From Bacteroidales bacterium (GTDB taxonomy: Bacteria > Bacteroidota > Bacteroidia > Bacteroidales > UBA932): a DNA stretch of 64,000 bases. The notes under the pieces were generated by a model. That model ran no database searches. It saw only the letters and a list, made by a program, of their open reading frames with translations, and had not been told where the DNA came from. Shown piece after piece: positions 1 to 8,208 of this stretch. The position numbers and the translations under genes were made by a program. The stretch is taken from assembly GCA_017471085.1 (NCBI GenBank), contig JAFUWW010000009.1:18305-82304 (forward strand). Direction: 5' to 3'. Each line of letters opens with the position of its first letter. The stretch's first letter is position 1.

Positions 1-447
1 GATGCCGCAGTCCAGCGTGATCACCAGCTGCACACCGTTGTCCGAGGCCCAGTCCAGACCCTTGTACGACAGGCCGTAACCCTCATCATAGCGGTCCGGA
101 ATGTAGAAATCCACCTTCTGGGTAAAACGGCGGATAAAGGAATAGACCAGCGCCACAGCCGTGGTACCGTCTACATCGTAATCGCCGTAAACCAATATTT
201 TCTGTCCCTTGACGATGGCTTCATGCACCCGGTCCACGGCTTTGTCCATATCGGCCATGAGGAAAGGGTCGTGCAAGTCTTCCAGGCGGGGACGGAAGAA
301 ACTGCGGGCCTCGTCAAACGTCTCTACTCCGCGCTGAACCAACAGATTGGCAAGAACCCGGTCGATACCGAGTTCCGCCGCCAGCCGCCCCGCTTTTTCG
401 GGATCGGCCGGTGCTTTTACCGTCCATTGTCTGTCTGAAAAGCCCAT
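1..447 (-). CDS. recJ: Single-stranded-DNA-specific exonuclease RecJ, N-terminal part
   Basis: The first 149 codons of RecJ, the 5'-3' single-strand exonuclease used in recombinational and mismatch repair; the rest lies beyond the left edge of the window. The N-terminal helical region is followed by the DHH-family phosphoesterase motif YGDYDVDGTTA (residues about 88-98), whose aspartates bind the metal ions, and the reading frame ends in VITLDCGI, the next conserved DHH strand. The ATG at 447 was chosen because a full Bacteroidota promoter lies just upstream. The gene is cut only by the window edge, with no sign of decay. The family call is firm from the DHH block and the spacing of the flanking motifs. 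Confidence 0.93.
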   Translation of the reverse strand, partial: MGFSDRQWTVKAPADPEKAGRLAAELGIDRVLANLLVQRGVETFDEARSFFRPRLEDLHDPFLMADMDKAVDRVHEAIVKGQKILVYGDYDVDGTTAVALVYSFIRRFTQKVDFYIPDRYDEGYGLSYKGLDWASDNGVQLVITLDCGI

Positions 448-454
448 AATCGTA

Positions 455-486
455 CAAATTTAGCAATTATCGGGCATAATTCCAAA
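455..486 (-). promoter_or_regulatory. Bacteroidota promoter for recJ (TTTG-N20-TAAATTTG)
   Basis: On the minus strand a TTTG (complement of 483-486) is followed after 20 bases by TAAATTTG (complement of 455-462). This matches the -33/-7 consensus of the Bacteroidota primary sigma factor. The -7 box ends 7 bases before the recJ ATG, so the leader must be very short. Confidence 0.75.
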
Positions 487-496
487 CCGATTTTTG

Positions 497-1207
497 TCAG
501 ATTTCAGGCCCCCGGATCGGAATGCCGTCCTGGTTCCACCAGTCGCCGTCGGCTTCGTTGAAGGGCTGCAGGAAGGGATTGGTGGAGATTTCACGGCCGA
601 TGGTGGTGGGCTGTCCGTGGCCGGGAATCACGTCCGTGTCGCCCGGGAGGGTGAGCACCTTCTTCAGGAGAGAATCCATGAGGACGTCGTAGTCGCCGCC
701 GGCAAGGTCTGTCCGGCCGATGCTGCCTGCGAACAGGGTATCCCCGCTGAGCAGGAGGGAATTCTCCTCCGACCAGTAGCAGACGCCGCCGGGCGTATGG
801 CCGGGCGTACCGATGACCTTCCAGCTGCATCCGCCGCTTTCCAGGGTATCCCCGTCGGCGATGTCCACCGTGGGGAAATCGTGTTTCAGGAAGGTGAAAG
901 ACTGGCGGAAACCTCCGGTAATCTGATCCATGATATGCTTGTCGGCGGGATTCAGATATACGGGGACGCTGAAGCGGGCCAGGAGTTTTTCCACGCCCCA
1001 CACATGGTCGAAGTGGCCGTGGGTGAGGAAGATGGCATCCGGCACCAGGGAGTGTTCCTTCAGGAAATCCAGCAGGCTGTCCGTGCCTTCCGGCGAGGAC
1101 ATGCCGGGATCCACGATCGTACAGGAAGGGCCTTCGTCCGTCCAGAGGACCACACAATTGGTCCCCAGCGGATTGAATTCAAAAATTCGGGTATGCAGCA
1201 TAGTCAT
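497..1207 (-). CDS. Metallo-beta-lactamase fold hydrolase (glyoxalase II-like)
   Basis: A 236-aa cytoplasmic MBL-fold hydrolase. The metal-binding signature THGHFDH is at residues 62-68, followed by GTPGHTPGG, SGDTLF and the late PGHGQPT histidine motif, in the order seen in small glyoxalase II-type hydrolases. The likely reaction is thioester or similar hydrolysis, but the substrate cannot be read from sequence. An upstream in-frame TTG at 1225 was rejected as start because it sits inside the -7 box (1223-1230); ATG at 1207 or the one two codons later (1201) is more likely. It is divergent from the deoxynucleoside kinase pair. Confidence 0.88.
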   Translation of the reverse strand: MTMLHTRIFEFNPLGTNCVVLWTDEGPSCTIVDPGMSSPEGTDSLLDFLKEHSLVPDAIFLTHGHFDHVWGVEKLLARFSVPVYLNPADKHIMDQITGGFRQSFTFLKHDFPTVDIADGDTLESGGCSWKVIGTPGHTPGGVCYWSEENSLLLSGDTLFAGSIGRTDLAGGDYDVLMDSLLKKVLTLPGDTDVIPGHGQPTTIGREISTNPFLQPFNEADGDWWNQDGIPIRGPEI

Positions 1208-1222
1208 GGTCGATTTAGATTG

Positions 1223-1230
1223 CAAATTTA
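1223..1230 (-). promoter_or_regulatory. -7 promoter box TAAATTTG for the MBL hydrolase
   Basis: A perfect TAnnTTTG box on the minus strand 15 bases before the chosen ATG. It overlaps the alternative TTG start and decides against it. Confidence 0.6.
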
Positions 1231-1269
1231 CGATTATTTTGCCAACTTTGTAGAATCAACCACCATTGT

Positions 1270-1881
1270 ATGCACATCGGAATCGCAGGAAATATCGGCA
1301 GCGGCAAGACCACTCTCACCACCCTACTCGCCCGCCACTACGGCTGGACCCCGAAATTCGAATCCGTCACGTACAATCCCTATCTGGCCGATTATTACAA
1401 AGACATCAAACGCTGGTCGTTCGCGCTGGAGATGTACTTCCTGCAGCAGCGCCTGCACGATGTGCTGGATATCGCCAAGTCAAAGGACGTCATCATCCAG
1501 GACCGCACCCTGTTCGAAGGCGTCCACATTTTCGTAGCCAACAACTATGCGCAGGGAAACCTCTCGGAGAGGGACTACAATACTTATATGGACACCTTCA
1601 ACGTGATGATGTCGGTGGTGAAGGAGCCGGACCTGATGATCTACCTCAAAAGCAGCATCCCCCACCTGGTGGCCCAGATCCAGAAACGCGGCCGGGATTA
1701 CGAACAGACCATCTCCATCGACTACCTCTCCGGCCTCAACCAGCGCTACGAAGACTGGATCGCCGGTTACAAAGGCCGCCTGATCGTGATAGAGGCCGAC
1801 AACCTGGATTTCCTGAACAGGCCGGAAGACTTCGCCTCCATCACGGACCGCATCGACGCCGAGTTGTACGGTTTGTTTTAA
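1270..1881 (+). CDS. Deoxynucleoside kinase (first of a tandem pair)
   Basis: A 203-aa deoxyadenosine/deoxyguanosine-type kinase that phosphorylates salvaged deoxynucleosides in the cytoplasm. The P-loop GNIGSGKTT is near the N-terminus, the substrate-binding FESV and the DRTLFEG block (DR at about residue 78) follow, and the arginine-rich lid region QIQKRGRDYE is near residue 140. Length is normal for the family. It starts with ATG only 5 codons before the P-loop. The next gene is a clear paralogue in the same direction, as is usual for Bacteroidales dNK pairs. Which nucleoside each copy prefers cannot be decided here. Confidence 0.92.
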   Translation: MHIGIAGNIGSGKTTLTTLLARHYGWTPKFESVTYNPYLADYYKDIKRWSFALEMYFLQQRLHDVLDIAKSKDVIIQDRTLFEGVHIFVANNYAQGNLSERDYNTYMDTFNVMMSVVKEPDLMIYLKSSIPHLVAQIQKRGRDYEQTISIDYLSGLNQRYEDWIAGYKGRLIVIEADNLDFLNRPEDFASITDRIDAELYGLF

Positions 1882-1886
1882 ATGAT

Positions 1887-1894
1887 TATATTTG
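1887..1894 (+). promoter_or_regulatory. -7 promoter box TATATTTG before second dNK
   Basis: A TAnnTTTG match 6 bases after the first dNK stop and 74 bases before the second dNK ATG, which suggests the second copy can be transcribed on its own. No convincing -33 element was seen at the right distance. Confidence 0.4.
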
Positions 1895-1968
1895 TGAGAT
1901 TAGACGCCCGGCCACTGCCGGACATGACGGAAAAAACGGTTTGACGGAAAGATTTAATCTATTGAATT

Positions 1969-2595
1969 ATGCATATAGCAATCGCCGGTAATATCGGCAG
2001 CGGAAAGACCACGCTGACCAAAATGCTCGCCACCCATTACGGATGGACTCCCAAGTTCGAGTCCGTAGACTTCAACCCCTATCTGGCCGATTTCTACGAA
2101 GACATGGAACGCTGGTCGTTCAACCTCCAGATTTATTTCCTGAACAAGCGTTTCCAGGATGTGGTGGAAATCTCCAAGCATAAGGAAGTGATCATCCAGG
2201 ACCGCACCATCTACGAAGATGCCCGCATCTTCGCCCCCAACCTCCACGCCATGGGCCTGATGTCCACCCGTGACTTCGAGAACTACAGCGACCTGTTCGA
2301 CCTGATGATGTCGCTGGTGAATCCGCCGGACCTGCTCATCTACCTGAGAAGCTCCATCCCCAACCTCATCGCCCAGATCCAGAAACGCGGCCGCGAATAC
2401 GAACGCTCCATCCGCATCGACTACATCACCGGCCTCAACCAGCGCTACGAAGACTGGATCCGGAATTACAAGGCCCGCCTCCTCATCGTAGACGTGGACA
2501 ACATCAAATTCGAGAACAAACCCGAAGATTTCCAGTATATTACGGATAGAATCGACGCCGAACTCTTCGGCCTCTTCCCTTCCGAACAACAATAG
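1969..2595 (+). CDS. Deoxynucleoside kinase (second of a tandem pair)
   Basis: A 208-aa paralogue of the preceding kinase, with the same P-loop GNIGSGKTT, the FESVDFNPYLADFYED block, the DRTIYED block and the RGREYERSIRIDY lid. The two proteins align end to end without large gaps, so the pair arose by tandem duplication or exchange. In lactobacilli and some other bacteria paired dNKs work as heterodimers; that is known for other organisms and only a possibility here. The acyl-CoA ligase gene starts 8 bases after its stop, so the two are probably cotranscribed. Confidence 0.92.
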   Translation: MHIAIAGNIGSGKTTLTKMLATHYGWTPKFESVDFNPYLADFYEDMERWSFNLQIYFLNKRFQDVVEISKHKEVIIQDRTIYEDARIFAPNLHAMGLMSTRDFENYSDLFDLMMSLVNPPDLLIYLRSSIPNLIAQIQKRGREYERSIRIDYITGLNQRYEDWIRNYKARLLIVDVDNIKFENKPEDFQYITDRIDAELFGLFPSEQQ

Positions 2596-2603
2596 AACCG
2601 ATT

Positions 2604-4526
2604 ATGAACGAAAGACCCACCATCATCGACTTTGTCGAAAAGTATACCCGGCAGTTCGCCGACCACACCTATCTCCGTGAAAAGGTCAACGGGACCTGGA
2701 AGGAGATCACCCAGGAACAGACCCGCCTGGAGGCCTACCGCATCGGCGCCGGCCTCATGTCGCTCGGCCTCAGGAAAGGGGACAAAATCGCCCTCCTGTC
2801 GGAAAGCCGCGCCATGTGGATCCTGTCCGAACTGGGCGCCATGTACGCCGGTGCCACCGACGTTCCCCTCTCCGTGAACCTGGGCGAAGGCAAGGATCTT
2901 GTCTTCCGCATCAACCATTCGGAATCCAAATGGATCCTGGTGTCCGGCAACCACCTGCCCAAGATCCGCGCCATCCTCCCGGAATGCCCGGACGTGGAAA
3001 AGGTCATCGTCTTTGACGATACCGCCTTCGACTACGACAAACTGGAGGCCAAGGAAATCCGCATGTCGGAAATCCAGAAGATGGGCGACGAATTCCTCAA
3101 GGCCCACCGGGCAGAATTCGAGGCCCGCTTCCACAGCATCGGCCCGGACGATTACGCCAACATCTCCTACACTTCCGGCACCACGGCCGATCCCAAGGGA
3201 ATCCTCCTCACCCACCGCAACTACACGGCCAACGTAGCCCAGGGCAACTCCGTCATCTCCATCAACGAGGGAGAGGTGATGCTCATCATCCTGCCCCTGG
3301 ACCACTGCTTCGCCCACGTGGCCGGCATGTACACCATGATGTACTACGGCGGTTCCATCGCTTTCGTGCCCATCGGCAAGAACGCCCTGGCCACCCTGCG
3401 CAACGTGCCTACCGCCATTTCGGAGGTCCGTCCGCACGTGATGCTTTCCGTTCCCGCCCTCGCCCGCAACTTCAAGAAGAACATCGAGAGCGGCATCAAG
3501 AAGAAGGGTCCCAAGGTGGAGAAACTCTTCAACTTCGCCCTCAACAATGCCATCAAATACAACAAGGAATACTACAACCGGGGCACCGGCGGCACCTTCT
3601 GGAGAAAACCCCTCGTCTCCCTGTTCGACAAGATCCTGTTCAAGCAGGTACGGGAAAACTTCGGCGGCCGCATGCGTTTCTTCGTAGGCGGCGGTGCCCT
3701 GCTGGACATCGAGCTGCAGCGCTTCTTCTGCGCAGTGGGCATGCCCATGTTCCAGGGCTACGGCCTCACGGAAGCCACACCTATCATCTGCGCCAACTCG
3801 GAAGGCCACGCCCGGTTCGGGTCCTCCGGCCGTATCGTGAAGCCCATGGACTGCGTCATCCTGGACGCAGAGGGCAAGGAAGTTCCGCACGGCACCCGCG
3901 GAGAGATCGTCATCCGCGGCGAGAACGTGATGGCCGGCTACTGGAAGAACCCCAAGGCCACGGCCGACACGGTGGTGGACGGCTGGCTCCACACCGGCGA
4001 CATGGGCTACATCTGCCCGGAAGACCCGGACTTCCTGTATGTGGTAGGCCGGTTCAAGAGCCTCCTCATCTCCTCCGACGGCGAGAAATACTCACCGGAA
4101 GGCTTTGAAGACAACTTCACCGAAACTTCCAAATGGGTGAACGCCTGCGTGCTGCACAACAACCAGAAGCCGTACTGCGTGGCGCTGGTAGTGCCGGACA
4201 AGGCTGCCCTGACGGAAGCCATCCAGAAACGCGGCCTGGACCCTGCCTCCGAAGAAGGCCGCCGGGCCATGCTGGACCTCATCCAGGCCGATGTAGACAC
4301 CTACAAGAAGGGCGGCGTGCATGAAGGCATGTTCCCGGAGCGCTGGCTTCCTTCCGCCATCGGCATCTGCGACGAGGAATTCACCATCGCCAACAAGATG
4401 ATGAACTCCACCATGAAGATTGTCCGCGGCAAGGTGGAAGAACACTATGCCGCCCTGCTGGACTACCTGTATTCGGCGGAAGGCAAGGACATCCACAATG
4501 CCCGCAACCTGGAAGCCCTGAAATAA
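2604..4526 (+). CDS. AMP-forming long-chain acyl-CoA ligase
   Basis: A 640-aa member of the ANL superfamily that activates a fatty acid to acyl-AMP and then acyl-CoA. The AMP-binding motif YTSGTTADPKG is near residue 190, QGYGLTEATP near residue 391 and the WLHTGDMGY adenylate motif near residue 465; all are in family order. The TSGTTADPKG variant, with A in place of the usual G, is common in Bacteroidota copies. The role is likely fatty acid activation for lipid recycling. It ends at a strong terminator. Confidence 0.9.
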   Translation: MNERPTIIDFVEKYTRQFADHTYLREKVNGTWKEITQEQTRLEAYRIGAGLMSLGLRKGDKIALLSESRAMWILSELGAMYAGATDVPLSVNLGEGKDLVFRINHSESKWILVSGNHLPKIRAILPECPDVEKVIVFDDTAFDYDKLEAKEIRMSEIQKMGDEFLKAHRAEFEARFHSIGPDDYANISYTSGTTADPKGILLTHRNYTANVAQGNSVISINEGEVMLIILPLDHCFAHVAGMYTMMYYGGSIAFVPIGKNALATLRNVPTAISEVRPHVMLSVPALARNFKKNIESGIKKKGPKVEKLFNFALNNAIKYNKEYYNRGTGGTFWRKPLVSLFDKILFKQVRENFGGRMRFFVGGGALLDIELQRFFCAVGMPMFQGYGLTEATPIICANSEGHARFGSSGRIVKPMDCVILDAEGKEVPHGTRGEIVIRGENVMAGYWKNPKATADTVVDGWLHTGDMGYICPEDPDFLYVVGRFKSLLISSDGEKYSPEGFEDNFTETSKWVNACVLHNNQKPYCVALVVPDKAALTEAIQKRGLDPASEEGRRAMLDLIQADVDTYKKGGVHEGMFPERWLPSAIGICDEEFTIANKMMNSTMKIVRGKVEEHYAALLDYLYSAEGKDIHNARNLEALK

Positions 4527-4529
4527 ACA

Positions 4530-4566
4530 GAAAGGCCCGTCTCCTGTGCGGAGACGGGCCTTTTTC
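4530..4566 (+). terminator. Intrinsic terminator, probably bidirectional
   Basis: A perfect 11-bp stem (GGCCCGTCTCC, 4534-4544, with its complement at 4550-4560), a 5-base loop, and a run of five T at 4561-4565. It ends the acyl-CoA ligase transcript. The A-rich flank on the left gives a weaker T run for the convergent gene. Confidence 0.85.
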
Positions 4567-4567
4567 T

Positions 4568-5083
4568 TCAACCGTTCCGGCCGAAACGCCAGGCGCGCAT
4601 GTACTCGAAGCCGGCCCGGATTTCTTCTTCCGTATCCCGGTCGTCGAGGGTGAACCAGCAGTAATGGGACTCCAGGTCGCTGTCCCGGTACATGTACTGG
4701 AGCGTCCGGTCCTCTTTCATCAGGCGCATGCAGCGGGCATGCATCGCCAGGAAACGGTATAACAACGGCAGCACCGGGAAATCACCCCGGGTCCCCTGCA
4801 GCCAAAGATTGTCCGAGCAATAGGCGCAGACCATGGCGGCTTTGGAGTAGCACTGCCAGGCCTGCTTCCGGTAATCGACACTGACAAAGAACCTGGCGAA
4901 TTCTTCCCAGGCCCGGCTCAGGGCGATCAGGAAGCCCACTTCGTTCTCTTCCTGCCCCCACCGGGCTTCCAGGTCGTCGACCTTTTTCTGATACGGAGCG
5001 GAGAGTTCACTGACCAGGGAAGGGACCATCCGGAGGTTTCCGTTGTCGGTCCAGGCTACGAGGGAATAAGCTTTGTTTTCCAT
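4568..5083 (-). CDS. Hypothetical protein, 171 aa
   Basis: I do not recognise the family. The protein is soluble, with no signal peptide or membrane segment, rich in aromatic residues and Arg/Glu, and appears mostly helical (for example the EEFARFFVSVDYRKQAWQCY region). It has several cysteines but no metal-binding spacing. The ATG at 5083 is fixed by a divergent promoter and an inverted repeat whose inner arm ends exactly at the start codon. Its last codons abut the terminator shared with the acyl-CoA ligase. A real gene is supported by clean ends at both sides. Confidence 0.7.
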   Translation of the reverse strand: MENKAYSLVAWTDNGNLRMVPSLVSELSAPYQKKVDDLEARWGQEENEVGFLIALSRAWEEFARFFVSVDYRKQAWQCYSKAAMVCAYCSDNLWLQGTRGDFPVLPLLYRFLAMHARCMRLMKEDRTLQYMYRDSDLESHYCWFTLDDRDTEEEIRAGFEYMRAWRFGRNG

Positions 5084-5187
5084 TTTTACACAACAGTTTT
5101 CAAAGAACTTTGCCGGCTCCCCGGAGGTCCCGTCAGGGCACGATACGCTCTGTCAAAGGACGGCCTTCGGCCGGAGTTGTGTAAAAA
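5083..5187 (-). promoter_or_regulatory. Structured 5' leader with start-codon-proximal inverted repeat
   Basis: TTTTTACACAAC at 5083-5094 is a perfect 12-bp inverted complement of 5176-5187. Read as minus-strand mRNA, the 3' arm runs directly into the ATG of the 171-aa gene, so pairing would mask its start. Between the arms are a GGCCGAAGGCC hairpin, GC-rich sequence, and a boxA-like GTTCTTTGAAAACT (complement of 5095-5108). The class of element is not recognised. Confidence 0.5.
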
Positions 5188-5218
5188 AGGATATGGCGCA
5201 GATTAAATCATAACACTG

Positions 5219-5226
5219 CAAAGATA
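5219..5226 (-). promoter_or_regulatory. -7 promoter box TATCTTTG, minus strand
   Basis: A perfect TAnnTTTG box that would start the 171-aa gene transcript near 5213, giving a leader of about 130 bases that includes the inverted repeat. It lies back to back with the uvrA promoter. Confidence 0.6.
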
Positions 5227-5239
5227 CTACTTTTTTCCG

Positions 5240-5247
5240 TATCTTTG
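5240..5247 (+). promoter_or_regulatory. -7 promoter box TATCTTTG for uvrA
   Basis: A perfect box ending 6 bases before the uvrA ATG, so the uvrA message is leaderless or nearly so. Its upstream half overlaps the divergent minus-strand promoter. No SOS-box-like palindrome was seen. Confidence 0.7.
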
Positions 5248-5253
5248 TAATCT

Positions 5254-8046
5254 ATGGTTAAGAAAGAGTATATACAAGTGCGCGGTGCGCGGGCCAATAA
5301 TCTGCAAGACATCAATGCAGATATCCCGCGGGGAGAATTTGTTGTGGTTACCGGCCTGAGCGGCAGCGGCAAGAGTTCGCTGGCGTTCGACACCATCTAT
5401 GCGGAAGGCCAGCGGCGGTACATGGACACCCTGTCCACTTACGCCAAACACTTCATGGGCATCCTGGAAAAACCGGAAGTGGAAGAGATCAAAGGCCTCA
5501 GCCCCATCATTGCCATCGAGCAGAAGACTACCGGCAACAACCCCCGATCCACAGTGGGCACCATCACGGAAATCTACGACTTCCTCCGTCTTCTGTACGC
5601 CAAAGGCTCCCGGGCTTTCTCGCCGGAAACCGGCAAGGAGATGGTCCGCTACACGGACGAGCAGATCGTAGACCTCATCATGACCCGTTACAGCGGACGA
5701 AAATGCTATCTGCTTGCCCCGCTGGTTCGCGGCCGAAAGGGCCACTACAGGGAACTCTTCGACCAGATGCGCAAGCGCGGCTATACGGAGGTGCGCATTG
5801 ACGGAGAAATATTTGAGCTGCAGGATGTCACGGCGCTGGACCGGTACAAGCCCCACTTCATCGAACTGGTGGTAGACCGCCTCCTGCCCGAAGCCGGCGA
5901 CGACAGGCGCATCCGGGATTCCGTAGCCCGGGCGCTCAACATCGGCAAAGGGTCGGTGGCCATTCTGGACATCCAGACGCAGGTGCTCTCGCACTTCTCC
6001 AAGCATCTGGTAGACCCGGACAGCGGCCTTTCCCTCCAGGAACCGCAGCCGCACAGCTTCTCCTTCAACTCGCCCCAGGGGTACTGTCCGCACTGCAAGG
6101 GCCTGGGCACCATCCTGGACGTGAACATGGACACCATCATCCCGGACAGGAGCAAGTCGGTGGCCGACGGAGCCATCGTCCCGCTGGGAAAAGTCCGTGA
6201 AAACCGCAAGTTCGACATCATCCGCTCCATCGCCCGTAAATACAATTTCAGCCTGTACGACCCCATCGCCGCCCTCCCGGACGATGCAGTGAGCCTCCTG
6301 GTATTCGGCTCGGAAGACCTTTTCCGCGTGGGTGAAGGCAACCTGTCGGAAATGGCCACCTGGGGCGGTGTGCTCGACAACATCGAAGACACCGTCACCT
6401 GTCCCGTCTGCAGGGGGACGCGCCTGAACCAGGAAGCCCTGTGTTTCCGGGTCGACGGAAAAACCATCCCCGAAGTGGCCGCCATGGAAATGTCGGAACT
6501 CCGCACCTGGCTGGACAAGATTCCGGAAGGATTCAACAAAAGGGAGCAGAATGTGGCCCGGGACATCCTGAAAGAACTCCGCGAAAGGGTGCAGTTCATG
6601 CTGGACGTCGGCCTCGACTACCTGTCGCTGGACCGTCCCACGGCATCCCTCTCCGGCGGCGAGAGCCAGCGAATCCGCCTGGCCACCCAGATCGGCTCCA
6701 AACTGGTGAACGTGCTCTATATCCTGGACGAGCCTTCCATCGGCCTGCACCAGAAAGACAACCGGAAGCTCATCGCCTCGCTCAAGACGCTCCGGGACGA
6801 GGGCAACTCCGTGATGGTGGTGGAGCATGATGCAGAGACCATGCTGAGTGCCGACTGGCTGGTGGACGTCGGTCCCGGCGCCGGCGAGCAGGGCGGAAAA
6901 ATCTGCCTGAGCGCCCCGCTGTCCACCCTGCTGAAAGGGGAGAAACCGGATGCCGATACCGCCTCCCATATCGTCCTGGGCCCTTCCGTGACGTTGGATT
7001 ACCTCCGGGGAGAAAAAACCATCCCCGTACCGGGAAGCCGCAGAAGGGGGAGCGGGGAATTCCTGTCGCTTCGGGGCGCCAGGGGCAATAACCTCAAGAA
7101 CGTAAATGTAGACTTCCCGCTGGGCTGTCTGATCGGCGTTGCGGGGCTTTCCGGCAGCGGAAAATCGACCCTGGTAAACGAGACGCTGATGCCGGCCATC
7201 AAGCAGCAGTTCTACCGGTCGAAGGAGAAACCGCTTCCCTTCGACCAGCTGAAAGGGTTGGAATATATCGACAAGCTCATCGAAATCGACCAGTCCCCCA
7301 TCGGCCGTACGCCCCGGTCCAATCCCGCCACCTTCACCGCTGTTTTCAACGACATCCGCGCCCTCTTCGAGGAAACCCCGGATGCCAAGGTGCGCGGTTT
7401 CAAGAGCGGCCGGTTCTCCTTCAACGTGCCCGGAGGCCGATGCGAGGAGTGCAAAGGCGCCGGCATCAAGGTAATCGAGATGAATTTCCTGCCTTCCGTG
7501 CATGTACCCTGCGAAGCCTGCCGCGGCCGCCGCTACAAAGAGGACACCCTGGCCGTCCGCTACAAAGGCAAGAACATCAACGACGTGCTGGAAATGCCCA
7601 TCAGCGAAGCGTACGAGTTCTTCAAGCCCGTTCCCAAAATTGCCGCCAAACTCAAGGCACTGGTGGACGTAGGCCTGGGATATGTTCACCTGGGGCAGAG
7701 CGCCGTCACCTTGTCCGGCGGTGAAAGCCAGCGCATGAAGCTGGCAGCAGAACTCTCCCGCCCCTCCACGGGGTCTACGCTGTACATCCTGGACGAGCCC
7801 ACCACCGGTTTGCATTTCGAAGACATCAAAGTGCTTCTTGGGGTTCTCCAGCGCCTGGTAGATGCCGGGAACACCGTAATTATCATCGAGCACAACCTGG
7901 ATGTGCTCAAAAGCGTGGACTACTTGTTTGACATGGGCCCGGAAGGCGGGCGCCGGGGCGGTCTCATCGTCGCCCAGGGCACGCCGGAAGAGCTGGCGCT
8001 GGATCCGCACTCGGTCACCGGGCCGTATCTGAAAGAAGTATTGTAG
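5254..8046 (+). CDS. uvrA: Excinuclease ABC subunit A (UvrA)
   Basis: A 930-aa UvrA, the damage-sensing ATPase of nucleotide excision repair. There are two ABC modules: Walker A GLSGSGKSS at about residue 34 and GLSGSGKST at about 631, with signatures LSGGESQRIRLA (about 466) and LSGGESQRMKLA (about 820), each followed by a Walker B YILDEP. Zinc-binding cysteines are present in CPHCKGLG (about 278) and in the CEEC...CEAC pair (about 730-755). The cysteine cluster that many UvrA proteins carry after the first ABC half-site is replaced here by SRAFSPETGKE, as in other Bacteroidota copies. Length is normal. A pair of palindromes (A1/A2) begins 7 bases after its stop. Confidence 0.96.
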   Translation: MVKKEYIQVRGARANNLQDINADIPRGEFVVVTGLSGSGKSSLAFDTIYAEGQRRYMDTLSTYAKHFMGILEKPEVEEIKGLSPIIAIEQKTTGNNPRSTVGTITEIYDFLRLLYAKGSRAFSPETGKEMVRYTDEQIVDLIMTRYSGRKCYLLAPLVRGRKGHYRELFDQMRKRGYTEVRIDGEIFELQDVTALDRYKPHFIELVVDRLLPEAGDDRRIRDSVARALNIGKGSVAILDIQTQVLSHFSKHLVDPDSGLSLQEPQPHSFSFNSPQGYCPHCKGLGTILDVNMDTIIPDRSKSVADGAIVPLGKVRENRKFDIIRSIARKYNFSLYDPIAALPDDAVSLLVFGSEDLFRVGEGNLSEMATWGGVLDNIEDTVTCPVCRGTRLNQEALCFRVDGKTIPEVAAMEMSELRTWLDKIPEGFNKREQNVARDILKELRERVQFMLDVGLDYLSLDRPTASLSGGESQRIRLATQIGSKLVNVLYILDEPSIGLHQKDNRKLIASLKTLRDEGNSVMVVEHDAETMLSADWLVDVGPGAGEQGGKICLSAPLSTLLKGEKPDADTASHIVLGPSVTLDYLRGEKTIPVPGSRRRGSGEFLSLRGARGNNLKNVNVDFPLGCLIGVAGLSGSGKSTLVNETLMPAIKQQFYRSKEKPLPFDQLKGLEYIDKLIEIDQSPIGRTPRSNPATFTAVFNDIRALFEETPDAKVRGFKSGRFSFNVPGGRCEECKGAGIKVIEMNFLPSVHVPCEACRGRRYKEDTLAVRYKGKNINDVLEMPISEAYEFFKPVPKIAAKLKALVDVGLGYVHLGQSAVTLSGGESQRMKLAAELSRPSTGSTLYILDEPTTGLHFEDIKVLLGVLQRLVDAGNTVIIIEHNLDVLKSVDYLFDMGPEGGRRGGLIVAQGTPEELALDPHSVTGPYLKEVL

Positions 8047-8053
8047 ATGCTTG

Positions 8054-8104
8054 CCGTGTTGCCGCCGGAATCGGCCCTGCAGTGCATTTTGCGCTGCAAC
8101 ATGG
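8054..8104 (+). repeat. REP-like palindrome A1 (51 bp)
   Basis: The arms are CCGTGTTGC and GCAACATGG (one mismatch to the consensus CCATGTTGC). The inner part contains CGGAATCGGCCCTGCAGTGC. It lies just after the uvrA stop codon. A second copy starts 84 bp downstream in the same orientation. Confidence 0.9.
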
Positions 8105-8137
8105 TCGGTGTTTTGGCCCGGGAGGCCGTCTTCCTTG

Positions 8138-8188
8138 CCATGTTGCTTCCGGAATCGGCCCTGCAGTGCAGTTTGCGCTGCAACATGG
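8138..8188 (+). repeat. REP-like palindrome A2 (51 bp)
   Basis: Perfect 9-bp arms CCATGTTGC and GCAACATGG, extended to 10 bp by an outer G-C pair. The inner part shares GGAATCGGCCCTGCAGTGCA with A1. The spacer to A1 is 33 bp. Together A1 and A2 fill the convergent gap between uvrA and the small membrane protein gene. Confidence 0.92.
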
Positions 8189-8208
8189 CCAGGCCGGACT
8201 GCTCCGGG

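Noticed and set aside
5083..5187. Known riboswitch class in the leader of the 171-aa gene
   Set aside because: No consensus of TPP, cobalamin, SAM, preQ1, glycine, FMN or Bacteroidales-1 type elements could be found, so it is reported only as an unclassified structure.
5227..8010. 927-codon open frame on the strand opposite uvrA
   Set aside because: It is a shadow of uvrA caused by high third-position GC; it lacks recognisable domains and would cover two promoters.
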